The notes beneath the pieces were generated by a model, which worked only from the letters and a program-made list of their open reading frames with translations, made no database searches and had not been told where the DNA came from. A stretch of DNA of 64,000 nt from Rhizobium sp. NFR03 (GTDB taxonomy: Bacteria > Pseudomonadota > Alphaproteobacteria > Rhizobiales > Rhizobiaceae): contig NZ_FOGR01000005.1 of NCBI RefSeq assembly GCF_900111275.1, positions 186,001-250,000 on the forward strand, written 5' to 3'. How positions within the stretch are numbered: the stretch's first letter is position 1; each line of letters opens with the position of its first letter. Below are positions 28,384 to 36,528 of the stretch, one piece after another. The position numbers and the translations under genes were made by a program.

Positions 28384-29822
28384 TGAGACGGAATAGAAAA
28401 GCCAAGATCCTTGCGACGCTGGGACCCGCGTCGAACGAAGAGGCGATGATCCAGAAACTGCACGAGGCAGGCGCGGATCTTTTCCGCATCAACATGAGTC
28501 ATGCCAGCCACGACATGATGCGCACGCTCATCCAGCGCATCCGCAGCGTCGAGGAACGGTGTGGCCGTCCGATCGGCATTCTCGCCGACCTTCAGGGCCC
28601 GAAGCTGCGCGTCGGCAAGTTCGTCGATGGCAAGGTCGATCTCGTTCCCGGCCAGACCTTCACGCTCGACGACAACGAGGCGCTTGGCGACAAGACCCGT
28701 GTTTTCCTGCCGCACCCGGAAATTCTCGAATCGGTCAAGGCCGGCGACCGGTTGCTGATCGATGACGGCAAGCTGCACCTGAAGGCGGAGAGCGCCGATG
28801 GCAAGAGCATCGTCTGTACCGTCGTGTCCGGCACGAAGATTTCCGATCGCAAGGGCGTGAGCCTGCCCGACACGCTGCTCGGCGTCGGCGTTCTGACAGA
28901 CAAGGACCGTGCCGACCTCGATGCGGTGCTTGCCACGAACGAAGTCGATTGGGTGGCGCTGTCCTTCGTTCAGCGTCCCGAGGATCTGGTGGAGGTCCGC
29001 AAGATTTCCGGCGGTCGCGTCGGGCTGATGTCGAAGATCGAGAAGCCGCAGGCGATCGAGCGCATCGACGAAATCATCGAACTTTCGGACGCTCTCATGG
29101 TTGCCCGTGGCGACCTTGGTGTGGAAATGCCGCTCGAGGCCGTGCCCGGCCTGCAGAAGCAGCTTATTCGCGCCTGCCGCCGCGCCGGCAAGCCTGTCGT
29201 CGTCGCCACGCAGATGCTGGAGTCGATGATCTCGGCACCGGTCCCGACCCGCGCCGAAGTCTCCGACGTCGCCACCGCGGTGTTCGAAGGTGCGGATGCC
29301 GTGATGCTGTCGGCCGAATCCGCCTCGGGCGATTACCCGGTCGAAGCCGTTGCGACCATGTCGTCGATCGCCAGCAAGGTCGAGACCGACCCGCATTATT
29401 CCGGCATCATCTACGCCCAGCGCACGCCGCCGGAAGCGACGGGTGCGGATGCGATCTCGCTTGCTGCGCACCAGATCGCCGAAACGCTCAAGCTGTCTGC
29501 CATCGTCTGCTACACGTCTTCGGGCAATACCGGCCTGCGCACGGCGCGCGAGCGGCCGCAGGTACCGATCCTCGCCCTTTCGCCCGTTATCCAGACGGCG
29601 CGTCGGCTTTCCGTCGTCTGGGGCATGCATTGCGTCGTCACCAGCGACGCGACGGACCTTGACGACATGGTGAATCGCGCCTGCCGCATCGTCGCCGCGG
29701 AAGGCCTTGCCGATCCGGGTGATCGTATCATCATCTCGGCCGGCGTTCCGCTCGGCACGCCCGGCGCCACCAACATGCTGCGCATCGCCTATATCAGCGA
29801 AGATGGCGCTGGCGGCGTCTGA
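28383..29822 (+). CDS. pyk: Pyruvate kinase
   Basis: 479 residues; converts phosphoenolpyruvate and ADP to pyruvate and ATP. N-terminal KILATLGPASN, the metal and Lys region KIEKPQAIERIDEI, and the signature LMVARGDLGVEMPLE are intact, as is VVVATQMLESMI. The C-terminal domain ends GTPGATNMLRIAYI. AAGG precedes the ATG, which overlaps the DUF1036 stop, so the two genes are coupled. A palindromic hairpin follows. Confidence 0.97.
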   Translation: MRRNRKAKILATLGPASNEEAMIQKLHEAGADLFRINMSHASHDMMRTLIQRIRSVEERCGRPIGILADLQGPKLRVGKFVDGKVDLVPGQTFTLDDNEALGDKTRVFLPHPEILESVKAGDRLLIDDGKLHLKAESADGKSIVCTVVSGTKISDRKGVSLPDTLLGVGVLTDKDRADLDAVLATNEVDWVALSFVQRPEDLVEVRKISGGRVGLMSKIEKPQAIERIDEIIELSDALMVARGDLGVEMPLEAVPGLQKQLIRACRRAGKPVVVATQMLESMISAPVPTRAEVSDVATAVFEGADAVMLSAESASGDYPVEAVATMSSIASKVETDPHYSGIIYAQRTPPEATGADAISLAAHQIAETLKLSAIVCYTSSGNTGLRTARERPQVPILALSPVIQTARRLSVVWGMHCVVTSDATDLDDMVNRACRIVAAEGLADPGDRIIISAGVPLGTPGATNMLRIAYISEDGAGGV

Positions 29823-29849
29823 CCGATCAAGGTTCATCCGAAGAGTGAA

Positions 29850-29881
29850 AACGCCGCGTTCCATGAGGGAGCGCGGCGTTT
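29850..29881. terminator. Hairpin between convergent pyk and hydrolase genes
   Basis: AACGCCGCG (29850-29858) pairs with CGCGGCGTT (29872-29880), 13-base loop. A short U-tract follows on each strand (TTTC on the plus, TTTTC on the minus). Confidence 0.65.
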
Positions 29882-29903
29882 CGCGTTGAGGCCTGCGTCT
29901 CGG

Positions 29904-30938
29904 TTAATCCTCGTTGTCGCCAGCGATGCGCGCCTCCGCTGCGCGTGCGAGCCCGTTGAGGTCAGCCGTCTCCCCGGCAACGGTTTCGATGGCGGCGATG
30001 GCGACATCGGTGACGACGTAGTCAGGTTTGTGGCCGAGGTTGTGGATGGTGATCAGCCTTGAGCCGGCAATCGCCTCGTGCAGCTGTCGGGAGTGAATGT
30101 CCGGCAGGACGACGTTGTCCCGGTCTCCGGTGATGATGACTGTGGGCGCTTTGATCTCCACGTAGCGCGGGGCGACCTTGGTGACGTAGGCAAGCAGGTT
30201 GGCGATATCGACGGCATTGTTACGGAACGTTGCCGGGCGAAGCGCAAGATAGGTCTTGCTCTCGGCGACGTAATTGTCCGGCCGACGGTTGGGCGCAAAG
30301 ACGCTGCGTGTCGCCTTGTCCACGAGCAGGCGTCCGACGGTTGGTGCGACGAGCGTTGCGAAGAGATCGCCGAGCAGGGGTGTTTTCGCGACGTCGTAGT
30401 ACCAGTCGATGCCGCCCGGCCAGGGATGCGTGGCGGGGGAAAGGAAGACGAGGCCTTCGACCATGTCCTTGTGGTTCAAGGCAAACGTTGCGGCAATCGC
30501 ACCACCGAAGGAATGGGCGACGATGATCGCCTTGTTGATTCCGCGCTTCTTCATGAGCGCCGCGACCGCATCGGCCTGTCCGTCCGGATAGGCGTTGCGC
30601 GGCCCGCCGCGCTCGGAATAACCAAAGCCCGGACGATCGAGGAACAGCATCTCCGCGCGGCCTTCCAGCTTCGCGCGAAAGGCTGCCATCGGATCGTTGA
30701 GATTGGCGCTGGCGCCGTGGATGAAGACGATAGGCGGCAGGTCTGCGCCCATTGGGCGGGGCACGTGAACGCTGTTCATGCGGTAGCCGCCGACATCGAC
30801 CAGCTCGCCATCACGGTCGTTGTTCCGCTCGAAAGCCGATGCCTGATAGGTTCCGGCGCCGACGCCCACGGCAATCAGGATGAAGAAGGCGGCGAGCGTG
30901 GAGAGCATGATGGTCCTGAAGGTGGAGAAGGAAGGCAT
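29904..30938 (-). CDS. Alpha/beta-fold hydrolase, membrane anchored
   Basis: 344 residues. An N-terminal hydrophobic helix (LSTLAAFFILIAVGVGAGTY) anchors or exports it. The hydrolase fold shows VFIHGAS (oxyanion loop), the nucleophile elbow AHSFGGA, the Asp in ITGDRDNV and the His in NLGHKPDY, so the triad is complete. Substrate cannot be told from sequence; ester, lactone or peptide hydrolases share this fold. The Met at 30908 has a better ribosome site (AGGA) and is an equally good start. Confidence 0.85.
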   Translation of the reverse strand: MPSFSTFRTIMLSTLAAFFILIAVGVGAGTYQASAFERNNDRDGELVDVGGYRMNSVHVPRPMGADLPPIVFIHGASANLNDPMAAFRAKLEGRAEMLFLDRPGFGYSERGGPRNAYPDGQADAVAALMKKRGINKAIIVAHSFGGAIAATFALNHKDMVEGLVFLSPATHPWPGGIDWYYDVAKTPLLGDLFATLVAPTVGRLLVDKATRSVFAPNRRPDNYVAESKTYLALRPATFRNNAVDIANLLAYVTKVAPRYVEIKAPTVIITGDRDNVVLPDIHSRQLHEAIAGSRLITIHNLGHKPDYVVTDVAIAAIETVAGETADLNGLARAAEARIAGDNED

Positions 30939-31129
30939 GGATCGATCGTCGTCACACCGTTTGAAGTCGCAACCCGATGTCGGCACCGGCGGTGTGATCT
31001 CCGGCTCGCAATCGGATTTTCGATGTCATACGGAAAGCGCCACGTGGCGGTTCACCGGCCTTGGACCGGCACTTTACGGGGCACGTTGGAGACATACGCA
31101 CCGAGCCTGAGAAGCACAGTGATCACACG

Positions 31130-31786
31130 TCAGGTGCGGTTGCCGGCCAGCTTCTCTTCCAGTTCGCCCACCTGCTCCTGGGCCTTGCGTTCGGCGGGGT
31201 AGACCGTGAGGAACTGTTCCCAGGCCCGCAGCGCCAGTTCGTCCTTGCCGGAGGCGGTGAGGATAGCGGCCATGCCGGCGAGAGCACCGAAGTGCCGCGG
31301 CTCCAGGGCCAGCACGCGGTTGATGTCGGACATGGATTTCCGATAGTTGCTCATCTGGTAATGCAGCGTCGCCCGCTGGTTCCAGCCTTCGACATAGTCG
31401 GGCGCGAGTGCGATGACCTGGTCATAAAGGTCGAGGGCGCTCGGCTGCTTGCTGTCGGCCACGGCCTTGGCCGCCCACTGCATGAGAAGGTTGACCGTCG
31501 CACTTCCGGAATCCTGCCACTCGAGCCGGATCTGCTCGGCGATGCCGCGCGCCTTTTCTGCATCCCGCTCGCGCTTCAGCGCCGCAAAGAGCGTGTCGAG
31601 CTTCTCGGCGCGCGTGGGCAGCTTTTCCGGCTCGGCCGGCTTGCCAGCCGGCGACCCGGCGGTCGGCACCTGTCCCGTATCCGCCGCTTGCACAAAGCCG
31701 GCAGGGGACAGGGCAAGGCACGCCGCAACCAGAAGAGCAGAGCGACGCGTCACGGGAATCAGAAGACGGGACATGAAAAAGGCCAT
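31130..31786 (-). CDS. Exported tetratricopeptide-repeat protein
   Basis: 218 residues. Signal peptide (SALLVAACLALSPAGFVQA). From about residue 60 on, helices with TPR spacing: ALDLYDQVIALAPDYVEGWNQRATLHYQMSNYR (given in part: LYDQVIALAPDYVEGW) and INRVLALEPRHFGALAGMA. Such proteins act as periplasmic scaffolds. Nothing nearby assigns a partner. Met codons at 31807 and 31774 are alternative starts. Confidence 0.8.
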   Translation of the reverse strand: MAFFMSRLLIPVTRRSALLVAACLALSPAGFVQAADTGQVPTAGSPAGKPAEPEKLPTRAEKLDTLFAALKRERDAEKARGIAEQIRLEWQDSGSATVNLLMQWAAKAVADSKQPSALDLYDQVIALAPDYVEGWNQRATLHYQMSNYRKSMSDINRVLALEPRHFGALAGMAAILTASGKDELALRAWEQFLTVYPAERKAQEQVGELEEKLAGNRT

Positions 31787-31893
31787 GGTGAGAGAGTATC
31801 CCGCCATGGCCTCAGATCAAATCAATTTTATGACATGCTTCCCGACCAAGGGTCGAGACGTAGGTCACAGCAGTCCCGGTTCGGCAGATTGCC

Positions 31894-32019
31894 TCAGCCC
31901 TGACGGGCCTTGAAACGCGGGTTCAGCTTGTTGATGATGTAGACGCGGCCCTTGCGGCGAACCAGACGGTTTTCGCGATGACGGGCCTTCAGCGACTTAA
32001 GCGAATTTTTGATCTTCAT
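31894..32019 (-). CDS. rpmJ: 50S ribosomal protein L36, zinc-free type
   Basis: A 41-residue gene shorter than usual cut-offs. It reads [17 protein letters not shown] then [19 protein letters not shown] and KARQG, the L36 fold but without the three Cys and one His that bind zinc in the classical form. This C-minus type (YkgO-like) is the normal L36 of many alphaproteobacteria. It lies 54 bases before the purEK terminator end on the same strand. Confidence 0.95.
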   Translation of the reverse strand: MKIKNSLKSLKARHRENRLVRRKGRVYIINKLNPRFKARQG

Positions 32020-32072
32020 CTTTCTGATCCGCAGTTGCGGCGAATGCACATTCGCACAGGGTCTAAACAATC

Positions 32073-32111
32073 AAAAAGCGCGCCTGCGAGCCTTTCAGGG
32101 CTGAGCGCGCT
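32073..32111 (-). terminator. Intrinsic terminator of purEK
   Basis: On the minus strand a stem of AGCGCGC with GCGCGCT (32105-32111 and 32077-32083) encloses a second AGCC/GGCT stem and is followed by UUUUU (32077-32073). Confidence 0.75.
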
Positions 32112-32192
32112 CTTTACGGTGGCTGGCAAATACCCCGAGCCCGGGGCGCTGTCAACCATAAGGGCCGGGATTTTGGCCGGGAAGCCCGGTTT

Positions 32193-33272
32193 TTAGCAGT
32201 CTTGTGACATCCGGCGCAAAGCTTGGCCAAGCGTCGTCACATGGCCCATCTTCCGGCCCGGCCGGGCCTCGTCCTTGCCATAGAGATGAACGAGCGTACG
32301 GGGCTCCTGCAGCCATCGTGGCAGGTCGTGGATGTCGTCGCCGATGAGGTTCTGCATCACCGCGTCCGAATGGCGGGACGTATCGCCCAGCGGAAGATCG
32401 CAAACGGCGCGGATGTGCTGTTCGAACTGCGAAATCACGCAGGCTGCCTCGGTCCAGTGTCCGGAATTGTGAACGCGGGGCGCGATCTCGTTGACGACGA
32501 GGCTCCCATCCGGCCGCACAAAAAACTCCACGCCGATGACGCCCACATAATCCAGCGTTTCGAGGATGGCTTTTGCCGCAGCGTTCGCGCTCTGCCTGGC
32601 TGCCGTATCGATCGTCGCTGGAACGGTGGAGGTGTGGAGAATACCGTTGCGATGAACGTTCTCCGCCGGATCGAAGGCAGCGAACGCGCCATTCGTGCCG
32701 CGCGCGGCGATGATGGAGATCTCGCGGTCGAACCCGATGAAGCTCTCCAGAATCAGTGGCACAGCGCCCAGACGCTCGTAAACGGCGGCCGCGTCCTTGC
32801 CATCCTCTCGGAAAACATGCTGCCCCTTGCCGTCATATCCAAAACGGCGGGTCTTCAGGACGCCCTTGCCGCCGAAATCCGCAAGGGCCGTCACGAGTTC
32901 CTCGGCGCTGTCAATCGGGTGGAAACGCGCGGTTTCAAGACCGCATGCATTGAGGAACCGCTTCTCCGTTACCCGGTCCTGCGCCACCTCCAGCGCCTTT
33001 GGCGGCGGATAGACCGGCAGGCTGCGCGCAAGACGCGTGGCGGCGGAAACGGGTACGTTCTCGAATTCGTAGGTCACGACGTCGCAGGCCGCAGCCAGAG
33101 CGTCGAGCCCGGCCTCGTCGTCATAGGCGGCCGTGATCTGCCGGTTGGCAACCTGGGCCGCCGGGCAATCCGCCTGCGGTTCGAGAATGACGGTGCGAAC
33201 GTTGAGGCGCGCAGCGGCCATGGCGAGCATGCGCCCGAGTTGACCGCCACCGATGATGCCGAGCGTGATCAT
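32193..33272 (-). CDS. purK: N5-carboxyaminoimidazole ribonucleotide synthase
   Basis: 359 residues of the ATP-grasp family; carboxylates aminoimidazole ribonucleotide with bicarbonate and ATP in purine synthesis. Opening [17 protein letters not shown] is the PurK signature; [15 protein letters not shown] is the ATP-binding loop and [15 protein letters not shown] the metal and substrate site. It starts within the purE stop (ATGA, four bases), so the two enzymes are translated together. Confidence 0.97.
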   Translation of the reverse strand: MITLGIIGGGQLGRMLAMAAARLNVRTVILEPQADCPAAQVANRQITAAYDDEAGLDALAAACDVVTYEFENVPVSAATRLARSLPVYPPPKALEVAQDRVTEKRFLNACGLETARFHPIDSAEELVTALADFGGKGVLKTRRFGYDGKGQHVFREDGKDAAAVYERLGAVPLILESFIGFDREISIIAARGTNGAFAAFDPAENVHRNGILHTSTVPATIDTAARQSANAAAKAILETLDYVGVIGVEFFVRPDGSLVVNEIAPRVHNSGHWTEAACVISQFEQHIRAVCDLPLGDTSRHSDAVMQNLIGDDIHDLPRWLQEPRTLVHLYGKDEARPGRKMGHVTTLGQALRRMSQDC

Positions 33273-33769
33273 GCAGGATCTACCGGATATTCGGCAACGG
33301 CGGCGCTCTGCTCGGCGCGCCAGATATCCAGCCTGTCGGCAAGATCGGGGTCGGAAAGGGCCAGCACGGCGGCGGCCAGCAGTGCCGCATTGATAGCGCC
33401 GGCGCGGCCGATGGCGAGCGTGCCGACGGGAATACCAGCCGGCATCTGGACGATGGAGAGCAGGCTGTCCTGGCCGGACATGGTTTTCGACTGAACAGGC
33501 ACGCCGAAGACGGGCAGAGGGGTCATCGCAGCCGTCATGCCGGGCAGGTGGGCAGCGCCACCAGCCCCGGCGATGATGACCTTGAAGCCTTCTTCGCGAG
33601 CGGAGGAAGCGAAGCTCACCAGCCGGTCGGGCGTGCGGTGGGCCGAAACGATGCGCGCTTCATAAGGAATGTCGAGCGCGTCGAGCATATCGGCGGCATT
33701 CTTCATGGTTTCCCAGTCGGACTGGCTTCCCATGATGATGGCGACCGGGGGCGGGCCGGGGTTCGTCAC
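33269..33769 (-). CDS. purE: N5-carboxyaminoimidazole ribonucleotide mutase
   Basis: 166 residues; moves the carboxylate from N5-CAIR to C4, the step after Pur[13 protein letters not shown] binds the ribose phosphate, and [12 protein letters not shown] and GVPVQSK complete the class I PurE site. The frame is open upstream to 33847, but AAGGAG eight bases before the GTG at 33769 sets a GTG start giving the usual family length. Confidence 0.96.
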   Translation of the reverse strand: MTNPGPPPVAIIMGSQSDWETMKNAADMLDALDIPYEARIVSAHRTPDRLVSFASSAREEGFKVIIAGAGGAAHLPGMTAAMTPLPVFGVPVQSKTMSGQDSLLSIVQMPAGIPVGTLAIGRAGAINAALLAAAVLALSDPDLADRLDIWRAEQSAAVAEYPVDPA

Positions 33770-33881
33770 GTCTCGCACTCCTTGAGAGGTTGGCGGAAGG
33801 GGTTCGCGCCGGCCTTCGAAAACGCCCGCGCTGGAGGTAAGGTTCACGCTCGGTCGTGTCTCATGGCCCTCATCAGGCCGG

Positions 33882-34085
33882 TCAGGCGATGATGTCGGGA
33901 ATGATCACATCCTCGATCTTCGTGATCTTGTCCTTGATGGCCAGCTTTTTTTTCTTCATCCGCTGGATTCGCAGCGCGTCGCAGCCGGTCTGGATCATCG
34001 CGTTGATCGCGACATCGTAATCTTCGTGCTCCTGACGCAGACGCGCAACGCTCAGTCTGAGTTCGGCCTGGTCCTGATCGGGCAT
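33882..34085 (-). CDS. DUF465 (YdcH family) small protein
   Basis: 67 residues, helical, with [20 protein letters not shown] followed by the basic [16 protein letters not shown] segment typical of DUF465, a two-helix coiled-coil hairpin of unknown function. It lies about 110 bases upstream of purE on the same strand and 299 bases from a second, divergent DUF465 gene. The [11 protein letters not shown] core is shared with that gene (KRRKLRLKDEI). Confidence 0.88.
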   Translation of the reverse strand: MPDQDQAELRLSVARLRQEHEDYDVAINAMIQTGCDALRIQRMKKKKLAIKDKITKIEDVIIPDIIA

Positions 34086-34384
34086 GAGGATTTCCCTGTC
34101 GGCATCCGGCGGCAGAACTGTCGTCGGGTAAGAAATAAGACGCGTGGACGCTCGGCTTCGAGCGGGCCGGTTCGGATCATTGCAGCATGGTCGGAACCTT
34201 CCTGTCCCGTGCGCGATTCATCCAAGGCGCGATCCTCTAGCATAGAACGATCGTTCACGGGAAGTTATCCGTTTCTGCGATTTCGCCTTCGACAAATCGG
34301 AAAACGCATGGCACACTTCCCGGGTTAGAACCTGAACATCCGGCGCCTGGCGACCGGATGCAAGCAAAAGGAAGGGACTGCCAC

Positions 34385-34558
34385 ATGAACATTGAGGCTC
34401 ATCTTGCAACGCTTGAGAAAAAACACGGTGCTCTCGAAGAAGAACTGCATTCGGCTCTGACGAGACCGTCTGTAGAAGACGGGTATATTGCCACGATCAA
34501 GCGTCGGAAGTTGCGTTTGAAGGACGAGATCACGAAGATCCGTTCGACGACTCATTGA
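34385..34558 (+). CDS. DUF465 (YdcH family) small protein, second copy
   Basis: 57 residues from the ATG at 34385, with GGAAGGGA upstream. IEAHLATLEKKHGALEEEL forms the first helix and IKRRKLRLKDEITKI the basic second helix. It is a paralogue of the DUF465 gene at 33882-34085. The frame is open for 27 bases upstream, but the ribosome site points to 34385. A very strong hairpin terminator follows about 90 bases after the stop. Confidence 0.87.
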   Translation: MNIEAHLATLEKKHGALEEELHSALTRPSVEDGYIATIKRRKLRLKDEITKIRSTTH

Positions 34559-34645
34559 TTACGTAAAGCATTCTCTCCAGGGAAATTCACAAGACAGCCG
34601 GACCCAGCCGATCATGACGGCGCAACATCCGTGCTTTTGAAGCAA

Positions 34646-34693
34646 GACGCCTCGCAGATCGGTTAACCCCGATCTGCGAGGCGTCGGCTTTTT
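34646..34693 (+). terminator. Very long-stem intrinsic terminator
   Basis: A perfect 17-base-pair stem (34646-34662 with 34669-34685), loop TTAACC, followed after GGC by TTTTT. It fits the end of the DUF465 transcript or of a small RNA starting after 34558. Confidence 0.88.
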
Positions 34694-35234
34694 GGGGTGA
34701 CGTCGGTCGTGAAGCCGGCGGCTCGTTCTCCTCGAGGCGCGCCGTTCCGTCGGAGCAGGGACATGTCTTCTGCCAGATTGTTGTGCAGATTTGCGCGGCA
34801 TGCTTTCGCATTCGCGCCCGCCACGTGGACGAAAATCTGCTTCTGGTTGTTGCTGCGGTGCATACAGGATGTGGTCGGGATGTGGCTTATGACCATCCCA
34901 GGCAACGCCACAACAGCACGTCGCGGGCTTCACCGGTAAGCATTTGCATACGCGCCTGGCGCTGGGACTTCTGTTGTCATCTTCCCGGACATCACCGCGT
35001 CGTTCGCGGGGATATAGGCGACACGCGATGATGCGCATCGCGACGGCCGCAAGAAGGATGAGAACGCAGGTTTGATGATTCGAGCAAAACCTGACAGCGG
35101 CACATACATACATCACCCGTCAATTTTGCGAGATTTCCGGCGGAATCTTCTACTTCAGAGTGAAGCCATTGCTTTGTGCGACACTGAACATCAGGTGCGA
35201 GCCCCTCGCTGCCGGACATGCAATGACAGGGCGA

Positions 35235-35252
35235 CGCATCCGGGCGGATGCG
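35235..35252. repeat. Palindrome CGCATCCG-GG-CGGATGCG
   Basis: A perfect eight-base dyad with two-base centre, about 110 bases past the ArsR gene's stop, next to a second palindrome ATGATCAT (35253-35262 region). No U-tract follows on either strand, so it is not a standard terminator. Confidence 0.6.
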
Positions 35253-35360
35253 TAATGATCATGATTCTCAGGCACGTGCCGTTGCTGTGGCGGTCATCTC
35301 CAGGCGCAAGCCGCCCCCTCAGGCTGGCTTATCCGCCGATAACCGTGTGCACAGCGGCAA

Positions 35361-35621
35361 CTAGGCCCAGAACTGATCCAACCAGAGATTGACGGCGTCG
35401 AATCCCGGCTTGTTGATCTGGTAGATGCGCTTGGTCCCGTTGGGCGAGACGGAAACGAGGTTGGAATCGAGCAGAGCCTTGAGGTGCTGCGAAACTGCCG
35501 GGCGACTGATTGGTAAGCCTTCGGCAAGTTCGTTGACGGTCTTCGGCGCGCGCCGAAGCTCCTCGAGCAGGTAGCGACGGTTGGGATCTGCGATGGCATT
35601 GAAGGGCGATAGGTTTGACAT
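35361..35621 (-). CDS. ArsR-type winged-helix regulator
   Basis: 86 residues, almost only the DNA-binding domain: FNAIADPNRRYLLEELRRAP, then TVNELAEGLPISRPAVSQHLKALLDSNLV (recognition helix, quoted in part SRPAVSQHLKALL) and the wing SPNGTKRIYQI. The ending PGFDAVNLWLDQFW is that of the SdpR-like subgroup. No metal-binding cysteines are seen, so metals are unlikely inducers. Repeats overlapping its start may be its operator. Confidence 0.9.
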   Translation of the reverse strand: MSNLSPFNAIADPNRRYLLEELRRAPKTVNELAEGLPISRPAVSQHLKALLDSNLVSVSPNGTKRIYQINKPGFDAVNLWLDQFWA

Positions 35622-35668
35622 ATTAGAACGTTATTAGAAATGCACATTGTCATCAAGCAAATTGTGCA
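35622..35668. promoter_or_regulatory. Direct and inverted repeats at the arsR-type promoter
   Basis: ATTAGAA occurs at 35622-35628 and again at 35633-35639 (11-base period). Just beyond, TGCACA (35641-35646) and TGTGCA (35663-35668) form a dyad. These sit right before the regulator's ATG, a usual place for autoregulation. Confidence 0.4.
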
Positions 35669-35866
35669 TTGCCGCGAGCTATTTTTTGCAACCTGCTAAT
35701 ACTCGCCATATGAGAGTGTATTTTTTCACAAATTTCTATCGAAAGTCGAGCTGCGAAGGGCAGGCCGGTTGTTTCGGATAAGGTTGATCCCCGACGCGCT
35801 AGCTTGTATCGCTCGACGCACAGACAACACGCAGATGCACGTTCCCCGTGCTGCTGGAGCACCTTC

Positions 35867-36520
35867 ATGAGCCTCACCGACAATCGTTGCCGCCTCGTCC
35901 TCATCGTTCCCGATATTGCCGATGCCACGGAGCGCGCCCGAATCGTCGGCGACGCCCTCAAGGGAGGCGATGTCGCCTCCGTCATCGTGCCGCAATACGG
36001 GCTAGACGACCAGACCTTCCAGAAGCATGCGGAAGCGCTCGTTCCGATCATTCAGGACGCCGGCGCCGCGGCGCTCGTGGCGGGCGATACCCGCGTTGCC
36101 GGGCGGGTTCGTGCCGACGGCCTGCACGTCGAGGGCAACCATGAAGCGATGAGCGAGGCGATCGAAAAATTCTCCCCGAAGCTGATCGTCGGCGGCGGGA
36201 ATGCGGCCGACCGGCACCACGCGCTCGAGATCGGCGAGGCCAAGCCCGATTATATCTTCTTTGGCAAGCTGAACGGAGACATCAAGCCGGAGGCGCACGG
36301 GAAGAATGTGGCGCTGGGCGAGTGGTGGTCGTCGATGATCGAAATCCCCTGCATCGTCATGGGCGGTGCCGAGCCCGCGTCTGCTCTGGTGGTCGCGGAA
36401 AGCGGCGCCGAATTCGTTGCGCTTCATCGGGCGGTTTTCGAGGTGCCGGAGCGGGCTGCCGCTGTCGTTGCGGAGGTCAATGCGCTGCTTGACGAAAAAG
36501 CGCCACGGTTTGACGCTTAA
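35867..36520 (+). CDS. Thiamine phosphate synthase-like protein
   Basis: 217 residues of TIM-barrel ThiE type: LVLIVPDIADATERAR at the start, ADGLHVEGNHEAM, KLIVGGGNAADRHHALEIGE and the end SGAEFVALHRAVFEVP. ThiE couples the hydroxymethylpyrimidine diphosphate and thiazole phosphate. However, the usual pyrophosphate-binding segment is replaced (FFGKLNGDIKPEAHGKN), so the reaction is not certain. GGAG precedes the ATG at 35867. The Sel1 gene begins eight bases after the stop, on the same strand. Confidence 0.8.
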   Translation: MSLTDNRCRLVLIVPDIADATERARIVGDALKGGDVASVIVPQYGLDDQTFQKHAEALVPIIQDAGAAALVAGDTRVAGRVRADGLHVEGNHEAMSEAIEKFSPKLIVGGGNAADRHHALEIGEAKPDYIFFGKLNGDIKPEAHGKNVALGEWWSSMIEIPCIVMGGAEPASALVVAESGAEFVALHRAVFEVPERAAAVVAEVNALLDEKAPRFDA

Positions 36521-36528
36521 GACCGGAT

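Larger units (their letters stand above)
34559..35360. other. 802-base gene-poor region
   Basis: Apart from the terminator at 34646-34693 I see no supported gene. Open frames on both strands (for example minus 34663-34911, 82 codons, containing QIFVHVAGANAKACRANL) show no recognised family and weaker third-position GC than neighbours. Palindromes occur at 35024-35040 and 35235-35252. It may hold a decayed gene or an RNA. Confidence 0.5.

Noticed and set aside
34663-34911. 82-codon minus-strand frame in the gene-poor region
   Set aside because: Some coding-like composition, but no recognised motif, weaker GC bias, and it ends inside the terminator stem.
35867-36520. TPP riboswitch upstream of the ThiE-like gene
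   Set aside because: The 245-base upstream region shows no THI-box sequence; it holds only the ArsR promoter repeats.
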